This document shows positions 17,276-26,025 of a stretch of 64,000 nt of DNA, piece by piece; the first letter of the stretch is position 1; every line of letters begins with the position of its first letter. The position numbers and the translations under genes were made by a program. This DNA is from Bacillota bacterium (lineage in GTDB: Bacteria > Bacillota > Clostridia > Acetivibrionales > DTU013). Below the pieces are notes generated by a model. It saw nothing but the letters and a program-made list of their open reading frames with translations, did not search any database and was not told the DNA's origin. Location of the stretch: contig JAEYOM010000196.1 in assembly GCA_023411715.1 (NCBI GenBank), positions 1 to 64,000 of the forward strand, written 5' to 3'.

Positions 17276-18054
17276 AAAGGGCGCTGGACATCTACATCAC
17301 TTCAATGAAGAACAGCTTTGCGGCCAGGATGGCGTACCGCGCCGACTTTTTCTTCTGCTGCGCCATGATCTTCATATCGGAGCTGCTTTTTCCACTGCTG
17401 ACCATGCTAATATATGCAAACGGAGGTTCGTTTCCCGGGTGGAACGTATCCGAGGTCATGGTGCTCCAGGGAGTCTTCATGCTTTCCAAAGGTTTGGCAA
17501 ACCTCCTCTTCTTCGGCGTCGTGTATAATACGCTCAACCGCGTAAGGGAGGGCACCTATGACCTGCTGATGATAAAGCCTGTTTCGACGCTTTACATATC
17601 GGTCGCTTCGGGCTTTGAACCGGACAGCATCGGAACCGTAATGGGCGGGTTGCTTGTCATTGCGTACTCGATGAAAAATTTATCGCAGCCGCTGGCAATG
17701 GAGTGGCTTCGCTTCATACTCATATTTCTCCTGTCCCTGCTTGTCATGTTTGCGTTTGCAGTGCTTATGGCCGCGACCGTTTTCAAATGGGTAGGAAACA
17801 GCCGCGTCTACGAGATCTTCGACAACATAACGGCCTTCGGCAATTACCCGCGCTCCATATTCAGCAAGTCATTCCAGAATATAATAAGCTTTATAATACC
17901 CGTGGGCATGATCGCCTTTTACCCTGCCTCGGCATTGCTGGGAAAGGATATATCCGGCATATTGCCGTCCGTTCTCATTTGCGTGCTTTTTCTTTTGGCA
18001 AGCCTGGCAGTGTGGCGTTTGATGCTCTCAAGATATACAAGTGCCGGAGGTTGA
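17272..18054 (+). CDS. ABC-2 type permease subunit, second copy
   Basis: A 260-residue membrane protein related to the preceding subunit, with a cytoplasmic N terminus (KRALDIYITSMKNSFAARMA), about six membrane segments and the typical stretch VLQGVFMLSKGLANLLFFGV. It starts within the stop codon of the previous gene, which indicates translational coupling. The two permeases probably form a heterodimer with the following ATPase. Confidence 0.82.
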   Translation: MKRALDIYITSMKNSFAARMAYRADFFFCCAMIFISELLFPLLTMLIYANGGSFPGWNVSEVMVLQGVFMLSKGLANLLFFGVVYNTLNRVREGTYDLLMIKPVSTLYISVASGFEPDSIGTVMGGLLVIAYSMKNLSQPLAMEWLRFILIFLLSLLVMFAFAVLMAATVFKWVGNSRVYEIFDNITAFGNYPRSIFSKSFQNIISFIIPVGMIAFYPASALLGKDISGILPSVLICVLFLLASLAVWRLMLSRYTSAGG

Positions 18055-18057
18055 AGA

Positions 18058-19059
18058 ATGGGGATAATAAATATAAAAGATTTGAAAAAAATCTATACGA
18101 CATATGAAAGAGGCAGCTCTTTCCTCGACACCGTAAAAAGCCTCTTTGTGAGGAAGCCGATCGATATCGAAGCTTTGAAGGGCATAACGCTGAATATCGA
18201 GGAAGGCGAACTGCTGGGTTTCCTCGGGCCTAACGGAGCCGGAAAATCCACTACTCTCAAGATCCTGACAGGCGTGCTGTATCCTACTTCGGGAGAAGTC
18301 GACGTAATGGGATTTACGCCATGGAAGCAGCGCAAAGCCTATGTTGCAGGGATCGGCGCCGTTTTCGGGCAGAAGTCGCAGCTGATCTGGGACATTCCCC
18401 CTCTCGATTCCTTTGAAATGAACAGGGCTATTTACGGCATACCCTCGCAGGATTACAAGCGCAGGCTTGATGAAATGACGGAAATGCTCTCTCTCGAGAA
18501 TATAATACGCAAACCGACCAGGCAGCTATCGCTCGGTGAGAGGATGAAATGCGAATTCATCATGGCCATGCTGCACTCCCCGAGGATAGTGTTCCTTGAC
18601 GAGCCCACCATCGGCCTCGACGTCATAGCCAAGGAAAAGATACGCAATTTCATACTCGAACAGAACAGGCGCGGAGTCACGTTCATCCTTACGACTCATG
18701 ACCTCGGGGACGTCGAGCAGCTGGCCGGAAGGGTCGTTGTAGTAAATTACGGCGAAATAGTATTTGACGATACAGTGGATTCGCTGCGCAAGCTGTCCGG
18801 GATCAAGAAAAGAGTAGAGCTTGCAACCAAAAAAGAAATACCGGACCTTTCAGCCATGTCGGGCGTTCAGCTGACGGGCAGGACTTCTCCCTGCCATACC
18901 GAACTGGAGCTTGACATGGAACATCTGGAGCTGAACATGTTCCTGCAGTATATAAACCAAACCTATATCATCAGCGATCTTACCATGAGCGACCCTCCCA
19001 TAGAAAACGTCATCAAGGAATTGTACACTCAGAAGGAAAGAGAAAAAGTTAGTTGTTGA
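18058..19059 (+). CDS. ABC transporter ATP-binding protein of the DUF990-type exporter
   Basis: A 333-residue ATPase. Walker A is LGFLGPNGAGKSTTLKIL (about residue 60), the Q-loop is VFGQKSQLIWDIPP, the signature is LSLGERMKCEF, Walker B is RIVFLDEPTIGLD and the H-loop is ILTTHDLGDVEQL. About 80 residues after the nucleotide-binding domain resemble the accessory tail of ABC-2 exporter ATPases. It lies 3 bp after the second permease, so hydrolase, permease, permease and ATPase form one four-gene operon. Confidence 0.9.
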   Translation: MGIINIKDLKKIYTTYERGSSFLDTVKSLFVRKPIDIEALKGITLNIEEGELLGFLGPNGAGKSTTLKILTGVLYPTSGEVDVMGFTPWKQRKAYVAGIGAVFGQKSQLIWDIPPLDSFEMNRAIYGIPSQDYKRRLDEMTEMLSLENIIRKPTRQLSLGERMKCEFIMAMLHSPRIVFLDEPTIGLDVIAKEKIRNFILEQNRRGVTFILTTHDLGDVEQLAGRVVVVNYGEIVFDDTVDSLRKLSGIKKRVELATKKEIPDLSAMSGVQLTGRTSPCHTELELDMEHLELNMFLQYINQTYIISDLTMSDPPIENVIKELYTQKEREKVSC

Positions 19060-19102
19060 CAAATCACAGCCATCGGAATGCGGGACTTGTCAATAATTCC
19101 GG

Positions 19103-20794
19103 TCATTTGAAATACTCGGACAGCGTCAGACGCACCCACTCGTCGCAGTAATACCCGTAATGGCTTTCGACGATAAGCTTCTTAAGATCGAACACCGAGA
19201 CGCAGCCCTCGATCCGGATCTCCTTACCGTCCCTGCTTCTCGGGTTTTCGGCATAGTAGTTTTTGTTTCTGCCGTAGGGAGCAAGGAAACTGATAAGGTT
19301 TTTCGCGTCGTCAAAACCAATACTCCCCTTGGTATTCAGGGTATCCCAAATCAGCCGGTTGAGTTCGTCGTACCGCCACTGTATATCGTTCACGCGCACG
19401 CCGATTATGCGCTCGGTCCAGTGATGCATTGCGAAATACCGCATTTCAGGTATTATATATTGATTTGTCACCACCAGTATTTCATCGCTTACTTCTCTTT
19501 GCGGCGCAAAATAAAAAGTCGAGGGACAATTCTGTTCTCCTGTCCTGTTTATATACCCGTTTTGTGAGAACGCGTCGGCATTTAATACTTTGGCTGTACG
19601 ATGCTTTTCGTTGTAGAGTTGCCAAAGCTGTTGGTTGAAAGCCAGATAATTGTATGGATACCTGTAGTCGTTCCACCGGAACATAATGCCGTTGTTGAAT
19701 GGCAAAGTCCTGTGATTTTCTATATAATCCATATCGGGCAGCATATCTCTGACTTCTTCATCGGCTATCATGGTCAGATCCGGCTGCGGCATCGTTGCTC
19801 CCGCCTCGGCCGCGCACGAACGGGAGCTTTTACCGTCCGCTATGACGTACAGCCAGGATACGCCTCTCGGGAGCCGGGTCATCAGCGAGGCTGCTTCATC
19901 GGCGCTTCTGCAGTATTGCACGCACATACGTGTCATAAGGAGTGAATTGACTCCTATATTGCCCGGGTTGCAGTTCGCTCCCGGCGACATGTTCACGCCG
20001 AATGCCACGCCTTCCATATTCATGGCGGCTATACTCCCGACCATGCCGGGCGCGGTTATATTTACGAACGGCACTGCAGTGCCCCAGGCGCTGTTTGCCT
20101 CGGAGCCGGCGGGGTTGTATATGACCGGGGCCGCCGTATCCTGGAATACGTCCGAGGACGGAAACGTGAAGTCCCTTCCGAAATAATAACCATTGCCCGC
20201 ACTCCTGCCGCATACGGTAAAAGCGTTGCACATTATCGGTATCCTGAAGTCTTCCGGTTCTATACCCAGCAGATCGCGTTTCAGGAAGTTCCCCGAATAA
20301 ACCATGGAACATATGATATCTATACCTGTATTGAGGACTATCAGATGTTCAAGATCGACCCGGGTTTTAGGATTGCTTTTCCTGCAGCCGTCCATTATTC
20401 CCTCGATTTCGTCCGTCAAAACCTTCGGGAGCTGCTTCCATGTGGTTTTTGACATTTCGTATATAAGGCGGATCAGGGCCTCCTGGACCAGCTTTATCTT
20501 TTCCAGGACCTTGCTGCCAATGAAGGAAAACACGACGCGGTCGGTATAATCCATCATTCGTGATATTTCATCCTCAGCCAGACAACCCATCAGGTATCCT
20601 GCTTCATAGGGCAAACCCTCCAGGTAGTAGACCTTCTTGGGCAAACCCGTATCATAATTCCGGACCGATCTGCTTTCCGCCGCTATTCCAGTCCTGCTGT
20701 TGAATGTGGTTACCTTTGTAATACCGTAACCATCGGAATCAAAGGCTTCCGTCAGATGTACGAGGCGTTTGCCGCCGGCAATGCTTCTGAACAT
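19103..20794 (-). CDS. Peptidase C45 / acyl-CoA:6-aminopenicillanate acyltransferase-like Ntn-hydrolase
   Basis: A 563-residue protein. The likely nucleophile Cys is in RIPIMCNAFTVCGRSAGNGY (about residue 190), followed by YFGRDFTFPSSDV, a pattern typical of C45-type Ntn hydrolases. The N-terminal part has LPKKVYYLEGLPYEAGYLMG, a common C45 start. These enzymes cut amide bonds after autoprocessing before the Cys. The substrate here is unknown and no export signal is visible. AAGGGAG precedes the ATG at 20794. It is convergent with the ABC operon. Confidence 0.72.
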   Translation of the reverse strand: MFRSIAGGKRLVHLTEAFDSDGYGITKVTTFNSRTGIAAESRSVRNYDTGLPKKVYYLEGLPYEAGYLMGCLAEDEISRMMDYTDRVVFSFIGSKVLEKIKLVQEALIRLIYEMSKTTWKQLPKVLTDEIEGIMDGCRKSNPKTRVDLEHLIVLNTGIDIICSMVYSGNFLKRDLLGIEPEDFRIPIMCNAFTVCGRSAGNGYYFGRDFTFPSSDVFQDTAAPVIYNPAGSEANSAWGTAVPFVNITAPGMVGSIAAMNMEGVAFGVNMSPGANCNPGNIGVNSLLMTRMCVQYCRSADEAASLMTRLPRGVSWLYVIADGKSSRSCAAEAGATMPQPDLTMIADEEVRDMLPDMDYIENHRTLPFNNGIMFRWNDYRYPYNYLAFNQQLWQLYNEKHRTAKVLNADAFSQNGYINRTGEQNCPSTFYFAPQREVSDEILVVTNQYIIPEMRYFAMHHWTERIIGVRVNDIQWRYDELNRLIWDTLNTKGSIGFDDAKNLISFLAPYGRNKNYYAENPRSRDGKEIRIEGCVSVFDLKKLIVESHYGYYCDEWVRLTLSEYFK

Positions 20795-20838
20795 GGGGAT
20801 CAGACTCCCTTACTACATTCCATATTTTATAATATGAA

Positions 20839-21554
20839 TCAAATGAGGTTTTTAGCGATGATTTCTCTGACTTTTTCTACCTGTGTATTTTCACTTTTTT
20901 TATCAAATCTGTTGAAACTGATCGGTGCGGATATGATGCATTTTACAGAAGAGCGGTGGATGCCGCGGCCTGCACGGTTCATTACTCTGTTTGTATTTAT
21001 GAGCGTTATGGGAACGACAGGAACACCGGCTTTTGCCTCGAGCTTGAGACAACCCTTTCTGAAGCTGTTCAGCTTCCCGGAAGCGTTCAGACTCCCTTCG
21101 GGATAGATCACGAGCGAGTGGCCGGCCTTTAGGAGCTTCAGGCTTTCTTCCATGCTTCTTAAATTCTGCATGGCATTTTTTCTGTCAATGTGAAGACGCA
21201 TTTCATATATTTGAACCATGTCCTGAGTATCGGTATCCTGCCTGCATCCTTATCGGCAACAAAGCCCTTCGGCTTTCTAATAAAGCCGTGTATGACAGCA
21301 CTGTCGATATGACTCGGGTGATTGCTCACGAAAATGACCGTACCTTCCGGTATGTTTTCGGCGCCTTTTATATCTATGGATGACCCGGTCAGGTAAAATA
21401 AGCCCCTCGCAAGCATCATGCTGAAACGTTCGGCAAATGCGTCCCTCTCGTAGTGCCTGCCGCTTTTTTCGAGATATTTGACCCATGCCAGCACAGGTAT
21501 GGTAACTGCAAGATATGACCATCCCGTCACATACCAAAAAACCGTCCGAAGCAT
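20839..21554 (-). pseudogene. plsC: 1-acyl-sn-glycerol-3-phosphate acyltransferase (PlsC) split by a frameshift
   Basis: Two overlapping frames together make a complete PlsC of about 235 residues. The upstream part (start 21554, GGGGGA before ATG) carries the HX4D motif in FVSNHPSHIDSAVIHGF. The downstream part carries the EG motif in VIYPEGSLNASGKLNSFRKG and VPVVPITLIN. The frames switch near 21190, where the expected junction VF-IDRKNAM is broken by a length change of one or two bases (a duplicated CA/AC would explain it). It is either a recent inactivation or a sequence error. An active enzyme would make phosphatidic acid. Confidence 0.75.
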
Positions 21555-21620
21555 TCGATCCCCCAAAACAAATCAGAATCCAGTGCCGAATCATAACCGT
21601 CGGTAAAGCTCCGGGCGAAC

Positions 21621-22676
21621 TCAGGAAAACCGGCTGCGGTAACTACATTTCATACACAGACCTTCCACAGCCTTCCTTTTTGAAAAACCCTCATACAGAT
21701 TTCTCGCACGTTCCCCATATAATATATACTCAAATTCATCTTCAAATATATTACCGATTTTTATACTGCCTTCGCTGTCAAGACAACACGGCACTACCGT
21801 ACCGTCCACCAGGACGGCGGCCTGATCCCGGAGGCCAAGGCAAAAACCGCTTTGATCTGCTCCAGCCGCGGCTTCCGGGGACTTGCCCTGCGCCTCCCCC
21901 GCTGATTCAGGCATACTCCCCGGCCTGTCCGAACGCTTGCCCTGCGCCTCCCCCGCCGATTCAGGCATACTCCCCGGCCTGTCCGAACGCTTGCCCTGAT
22001 CCGCCCCTGCCGATTCAGGCATACTCCCCGGCCTGTCCGAACGCTTGCTCTGATCCTCCCCTGCCGATTCCGACGGCCATTGGAAAACCTCGGCGCTGTT
22101 CAGGAACAACCGGTCTCTCAGCGTTACGCGCGGCGATTCTTTCATTGCTTCCGATATGGAAAAGCCCGGAGAAAACCTCTGCTGCAGCTTCTGAATTACA
22201 TACGCGTTATAGCGTTCCGAGGCTTCCGAAGTTATGTTCCACAGTCTGCAGGAAATGTAAATCCCTCCCTTGTTCAGCGCAGCACAGGTAAAGTCGAAGA
22301 TATCGTCCAGGTATTTATTGATGTCACTGACGTCAGCCTCCTCATGACAATGCAGAGAAAAATTGACCTGTCTCGGCGGGCTGCCGTTCAGGAGTACATG
22401 CGCCCTGTCGGCTATTTTCGTACCGTTGGTCGTAATATTTACCTTGTAACCATACGACGCGCTGAGCTCGAGCAACCGGGCAAGATCAGGGTGAAGCAGG
22501 GGTTCCCCGAGGACATGAAAATACAGGTGCTCTGTAAAACCCTTCAGCCTGCGAAGTATGGTTTCAAAGTCCGAAGGTGACATGAACTCGGGCTTCCTTG
22601 ACGTGCCCGGGCAAAAGGCACACGCCAGGTTGCAGACATTTGTAATCTCGATGTAGACCTTCTTCAGTTTCTTCAA
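21621..22676 (-). CDS. Radical SAM/SPASM-like protein with an 18-residue repeat insertion
   Basis: A 351-residue protein. The radical SAM cluster motif is CNLACAFC (about residues 15-22), with FHVLGEPLLHP and ITTNGT typical of the barrel. A C-terminal auxiliary-cluster region has Cys in SGFCLGLRD, VVPCCLDSEG and GLCMKCSYRS. Between the two lie about 3.5 copies of ESAGEAQGKRSDRPGSMP (about residues 203-265), encoded by a 54-bp DNA repeat. The reaction is unknown; SPASM-type enzymes often modify peptides or act as dehydrogenases. The TTG start at 22676 has GGAG 10 nt upstream. Confidence 0.75.
   Translation of the reverse strand: MKKLKKVYIEITNVCNLACAFCPGTSRKPEFMSPSDFETILRRLKGFTEHLYFHVLGEPLLHPDLARLLELSASYGYKVNITTNGTKIADRAHVLLNGSPPRQVNFSLHCHEEADVSDINKYLDDIFDFTCAALNKGGIYISCRLWNITSEASERYNAYVIQKLQQRFSPGFSISEAMKESPRVTLRDRLFLNSAEVFQWPSESAGEDQSKRSDRPGSMPESAGADQGKRSDRPGSMPESAGEAQGKRSDRPGSMPESAGEAQGKSPEAAAGADQSGFCLGLRDQAAVLVDGTVVPCCLDSEGSIKIGNIFEDEFEYILYGERARNLYEGFSKRKAVEGLCMKCSYRSRFS
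21883..22069. repeat. 54-bp tandem repeat inside the radical SAM gene
   Basis: Units at 21883-21936, 21937-21990 and 21991-22044 are nearly identical, and a partial unit follows to about 22069. The unit length is a multiple of three, so the reading frame is kept. The copies differ by a few bases only, so the expansion is recent. Confidence 0.92.
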
Positions 22677-22746
22677 AATCAGTTTTCTCCTTTATCCAGA
22701 TCTCAAGGATATTGTAATTAAAGCATCAACCCGTTGTCAACGGAGT

Positions 22747-22822
22747 GAAACGCAGGGACGGTTCTCTTTTGTATCGTTTTCAGCCTACGTAAAACGAAAC
22801 AAAAGAACTGTCCCTGCGTTTC
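22747..22822. repeat. REP-like palindrome (GCAGGGACGGTTC family)
   Basis: The left arm starting GAAACGCAGGGACGGTTCTC (22747) and the right arm ending GAACTGTCCCTGCGTTTC (22805-22822) pair over more than 30 bases with small interruptions. It lies just upstream of the AraC gene and shares its core with the element at 2134-2315. Confidence 0.75.
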
Positions 22823-22881
22823 CTGCGTTTCCCTGTGCGTGCTATAATATAATCAGTTGTATTTTTGAAAGGAAGAAAACC

Positions 22882-23745
22882 ATGAAGGCACAGCATCAGA
22901 GAACAATATTGAATGCCGATCTGCCGATGAGTGTATTCTTTACCGATGTTACTGAATTCCCGCCGCACTGGCATGAAGCCGTGGAAATCGTATATGTGCC
23001 GGATGGCAGGCTCCGCGTAGGTGTGAACAACACGGTATATGCCATGGAGCCCGGAGATATACTTCTGATCACAGGCGGAGATGTTCACTATTTCGTGCCC
23101 GAACCGAAGCACGTGAACAGGCTCATACTGTTTTTCGACATGGCATATTTTGAAGCGGCTTTCCCCGAGGCAAGGAACAAGCGGTTTATTGGAGGGCTTC
23201 TTACGGAAAAGGAAAGCAAAGCGCCGGGAAAGCAAAGCATACCATCCGTTCATCAAGCGCTCAAAGATCATATACTTGGGATCATACGGGAATACAGCGA
23301 ACAGCACGACGCTTACAAAATAGCCATGAGAGCGCGGCTATTCGATATTTTGACCATACTGCTGCGTGAAATACCGATGCAGGCTTATTCGCCCCAGGAG
23401 CGCAGCAGGAACATGAACCGTCTCGGAAGACTGGATAACGTATTCAATTATGTGGAAGAGAATTATACTTCAGAGATAACGCTGGAGAAGACAGCATCCG
23501 TGGCAAACTTCAGCGAGTATTATTTTACGCGGTTTTTCAAGGAAGCAACAGGCATGACCTTCGGAAAATATCTTAACAATTTTCGGGTAGAAAAGGCTGT
23601 TGAACTATTAAAAAGCGAAGATGATTCCATAACTGAAATAGCGTTCAAATCAGGCTTTGGAAGCATTAAAACCTTCAACAGGGTTTTCAGGAAAATAAAA
23701 GGCTGCTCGCCCTCTGCTTATAAAAAGGCAGTTTTTGAGGAATGA
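22882..23745 (+). CDS. AraC-family transcriptional regulator with N-terminal cupin
   Basis: A 287-residue regulator. The N-terminal cupin sensor shows EFPPHWHEAVEIVYVPDGRL and MEPGDILLITGGDVHYF. The C-terminal pair of helix-turn-helix motifs is clear in TSEITLEKTASVANFSEYYF and SITEIAFKSGFGSIKTFNRV. Such proteins usually sense a sugar and activate carbohydrate genes. The start is preceded by GAAAGGAAGAAAACC. It stands directly in front of a putative glycoside hydrolase gene that is probably its target. Confidence 0.9.
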   Translation: MKAQHQRTILNADLPMSVFFTDVTEFPPHWHEAVEIVYVPDGRLRVGVNNTVYAMEPGDILLITGGDVHYFVPEPKHVNRLILFFDMAYFEAAFPEARNKRFIGGLLTEKESKAPGKQSIPSVHQALKDHILGIIREYSEQHDAYKIAMRARLFDILTILLREIPMQAYSPQERSRNMNRLGRLDNVFNYVEENYTSEITLEKTASVANFSEYYFTRFFKEATGMTFGKYLNNFRVEKAVELLKSEDDSITEIAFKSGFGSIKTFNRVFRKIKGCSPSAYKKAVFEE

Positions 23746-23882
23746 TGGGCAATTTCTGACATGCAATTCCGGTTTTATCTCCTTAAAATGATATTAAGCA
23801 GTACTAATAACAAGAAACAGGCGACCTGCGCAACATACCACAGGCGCGCCGCATTTGAGCACTTATATGTAAGGAGGATACA

Positions 23883-25613
23883 ATGGGTTATAAAAACTTT
23901 AAAACCGCACTTTACTGTCCTGTAGGAAATCTCAATGCGATCACGGATATCGCCGAATTCGGCAAGCGTTTCAGCTATATCGAAAAACATGTCCACATAG
24001 ACAAGGTTTATTTGGAAACCTACCGAAGCAATGAGTTTGTCGGGCGTGACAAGATTATCGGGCTGAAGGAGTTCTTCGAAAGCAAGGGAATCAAGGTTTC
24101 AGGCGGCATAACCACTACAGGCGGCAATGCTCATGATGAGTTCGGTTTTCACCACGACGAATTCGGTTTTGTTTCTCTGTGTTATACCAGCAAAGAGCAC
24201 CGGGACAGGATTTGGAAGGTTGTTGAGATGACCGCTTCCATATTCGACGAGATCATTCTGGACGATTTCTATTTCACCAACTGCAAATGTGAGTCATGCA
24301 TTGAGGCAAAGGGCACCAGGAGCTGGTCGGAGTTCAGACTTCAGCTAATGAAGGAGGTCTCCGAGGAGCTCGTTGCAGAGCCGGCGAGGAAGGTCAACCC
24401 CAAAGTGAATTTGATCTGCAAGTTCCCGAACTGGTACGATGACTTCCGTGAGACTGGCTACAACCTCGAGGACAATCCCCGCATTTTCGACATGATCTAT
24501 ACGGGTACCGAAACAAGGGATCCGCTTTATACACAGCAGCACCTTCCGAAATACCTCAGCTATTTCATCATGCGGTATTTCGAAAATGTCAAGCCTGGCA
24601 AAAATGGCGGAGGCTGGTTCGACACTTTTGAATGCAGGGGTAACCTGAATTACTACGTTGAGCAGGCTTACCTGACGCTGTTCTCCAAGCCTCGCGAGGT
24701 AACGTTGTTCTGCCTCGGGACGCTGCTCGACAAACGCTGGAATATCTTTACGCCGCTGGCGGGTTATGCTTTTGAATCAATCGATGAATTTATGGGACAG
24801 CTGGGCAATCCTGTCGGAACAGCCTGCTATATCCCATATCATCCGTCGGGCGAGGAATATCTGCACAATTATGTCGGCATGCTCGGGATACCGCTGGAGC
24901 CTTACCCTGCCTATCCGGAAGGTAAAAGCAGGATCTTTCTGACTGAAAGCGCCGCAAAGGATGCGGATATCATAACCAAAATCGATAAGAGCCTGCGAGA
25001 AGGCAGCGATGTCATTGTCACCTCGGGCTTCGTAAAGGCAACGGCTGACAAAGGTTTCCCGCAGCTCGCAAATATCCGCTGGTCCGGCAAAAAGGCGCTG
25101 ACCGGCAGGTACGGGATCTCGAACGCTGGTGTAAACATGGATGGGGTCGCCGCAGCCGATAAGGATATCCTGCTGCCATGGATTAACGTTTCGACAAATG
25201 ACGCGTGGCTTCTGGCGGAAGGGCTAGGTGAAGATAACAATGTCCCCATAGTGATTGCCGTCAATTACGGCAAGGGACGGCTATTCGTCCTGACGATCCC
25301 CGAGGATTACGGCGATCTGTACCATTACCCGAAGGAGGTCCTCAATGTCATCAGGAGGATGTTCAGATCGAACACTCCGGTAACTATCGATGCGAAAGCA
25401 AAAATAGGACTATTCACATACGATAATGATACCTTTGTAGTGGAAAACTTCCTGCCCTTTACCGAAGATATAAATGTGATCGTTGAAAAAGCCGGCGCGG
25501 TTCTGGTCGATCTGATCGACGGAAGTGAACTCGGGGGTACCCCGGCAGGCAGCTCGACCGTATTTCCGTTAAATCTGCCGCAGGCCACATACAAGGCATT
25601 TAGGATAAAGTAA
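23883..25613 (+). CDS. Putative TIM-barrel glycoside hydrolase, family not recognised
   Basis: A 576-residue protein with no signal peptide. The first about 330 residues look like a TIM barrel (KVSGGITTTGGN; FDEIILDDFYFTNCKCESCI, with adjacent Asp residues on a strand end; RIFDMIYTGTETRD). The last about 200 residues contain a flavodoxin-like region (GSDVIVTSGFVKA; GKGRLFVLTIPEDYGDLYHY) that resembles the domain found in some GH42-like enzymes, then a small beta domain. The family and the catalytic residues cannot be assigned with certainty. AAGGAGG precedes the ATG. Position after an AraC regulator supports a role in sugar use. A fold-back element begins 9 bp after its stop. Confidence 0.5.
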   Translation: MGYKNFKTALYCPVGNLNAITDIAEFGKRFSYIEKHVHIDKVYLETYRSNEFVGRDKIIGLKEFFESKGIKVSGGITTTGGNAHDEFGFHHDEFGFVSLCYTSKEHRDRIWKVVEMTASIFDEIILDDFYFTNCKCESCIEAKGTRSWSEFRLQLMKEVSEELVAEPARKVNPKVNLICKFPNWYDDFRETGYNLEDNPRIFDMIYTGTETRDPLYTQQHLPKYLSYFIMRYFENVKPGKNGGGWFDTFECRGNLNYYVEQAYLTLFSKPREVTLFCLGTLLDKRWNIFTPLAGYAFESIDEFMGQLGNPVGTACYIPYHPSGEEYLHNYVGMLGIPLEPYPAYPEGKSRIFLTESAAKDADIITKIDKSLREGSDVIVTSGFVKATADKGFPQLANIRWSGKKALTGRYGISNAGVNMDGVAAADKDILLPWINVSTNDAWLLAEGLGEDNNVPIVIAVNYGKGRLFVLTIPEDYGDLYHYPKEVLNVIRRMFRSNTPVTIDAKAKIGLFTYDNDTFVVENFLPFTEDINVIVEKAGAVLVDLIDGSELGGTPAGSSTVFPLNLPQATYKAFRIK

Positions 25614-25621
25614 ATGAACAC

Positions 25622-25811
25622 GTACCGGTTGGCTTTATGAAGAACATGCTTTGAGCCGTAGAGACTGTAAATTCGAGCCCAGTAACAAAATCAAACGTGA
25701 CTCGCCTATGGGGCGCCATCGATCGAACAGGACGTAATTTTGTCTGGTATTTGCTCGAATTAACATACTCTAGTCTCTGCGCAGACGTTCTCTATATAAA
25801 GCAAACCGGCA
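25622..25811 (+). ncRNA. Fold-back structured element, copy A (candidate ncRNA or fold-back mobile element)
   Basis: The ends CCGGTTGGCTTTAT (25625-25638) and ATAAAGCAAACCGG (25796-25809) pair at 13 of 14 positions. Inner stems pair AGAGACT with AGTCTCT, AAATTCGAGC with GCTCGAATT and ACAAAATCAAACGT with ACGTAATTTTGT. The apical region shares TCGAACAGGACGT and AAAATCAAACGTG with copy B at 39894-40097. Two terminator-like hairpins follow on the plus strand. The reading as an RNA is inference; the fold and the repeat are seen directly. Confidence 0.6.
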
Positions 25812-25848
25812 CATAAGAACTTATATTAACTAAGCTATGTTAAAGAAT

Positions 25849-25899
25849 AATGCTGATATAAAAGCATTTTTTAAGAGAACCGATTTATGGTTCTCTTAA
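25849..25899 (+). terminator. Two consecutive hairpins ending the 23.9-25.8 kb transcript
   Basis: AATGCT (25849-25854) / AGCATT (25863-25868) is followed by a T-run to 25872. TTAAGAGAACC (25871-25881) / GGTTCTCTTAA (25889-25899) is a perfect 11-bp stem followed by TTTCGTAATTT. Both lie after the putative hydrolase gene and fold-back copy A. Confidence 0.6.
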
Positions 25900-26025
25900 T
25901 TTCGTAATTTATAAAGAATGTGAATTTATACTAAATCACGTATACTTTGTAAACGGTGCGTCCTATTATAGGATATAATTCATTCCCACGATGTACAATA
26001 CCATGACAAATGAAATGGAGCATAC

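Noticed and set aside
21883..22069. CRISPR-like array
   Set aside because: 54-bp units are contiguous, in frame and coding; no spacers and no cas genes.
21515..22291. Plus-strand Pro/Cys-rich open frame with repeated IQAYSPACPNACP units
   Set aside because: It is the reverse-strand reading of the 54-bp repeat in the radical SAM gene; no ribosome binding site, and the minus strand holds the conserved motifs.
25622..25811. 6S RNA gene
   Set aside because: The long hairpin is similar in size, but more than one copy with a half copy and strongly conserved apical sequence are not typical; kept only as an open possibility.
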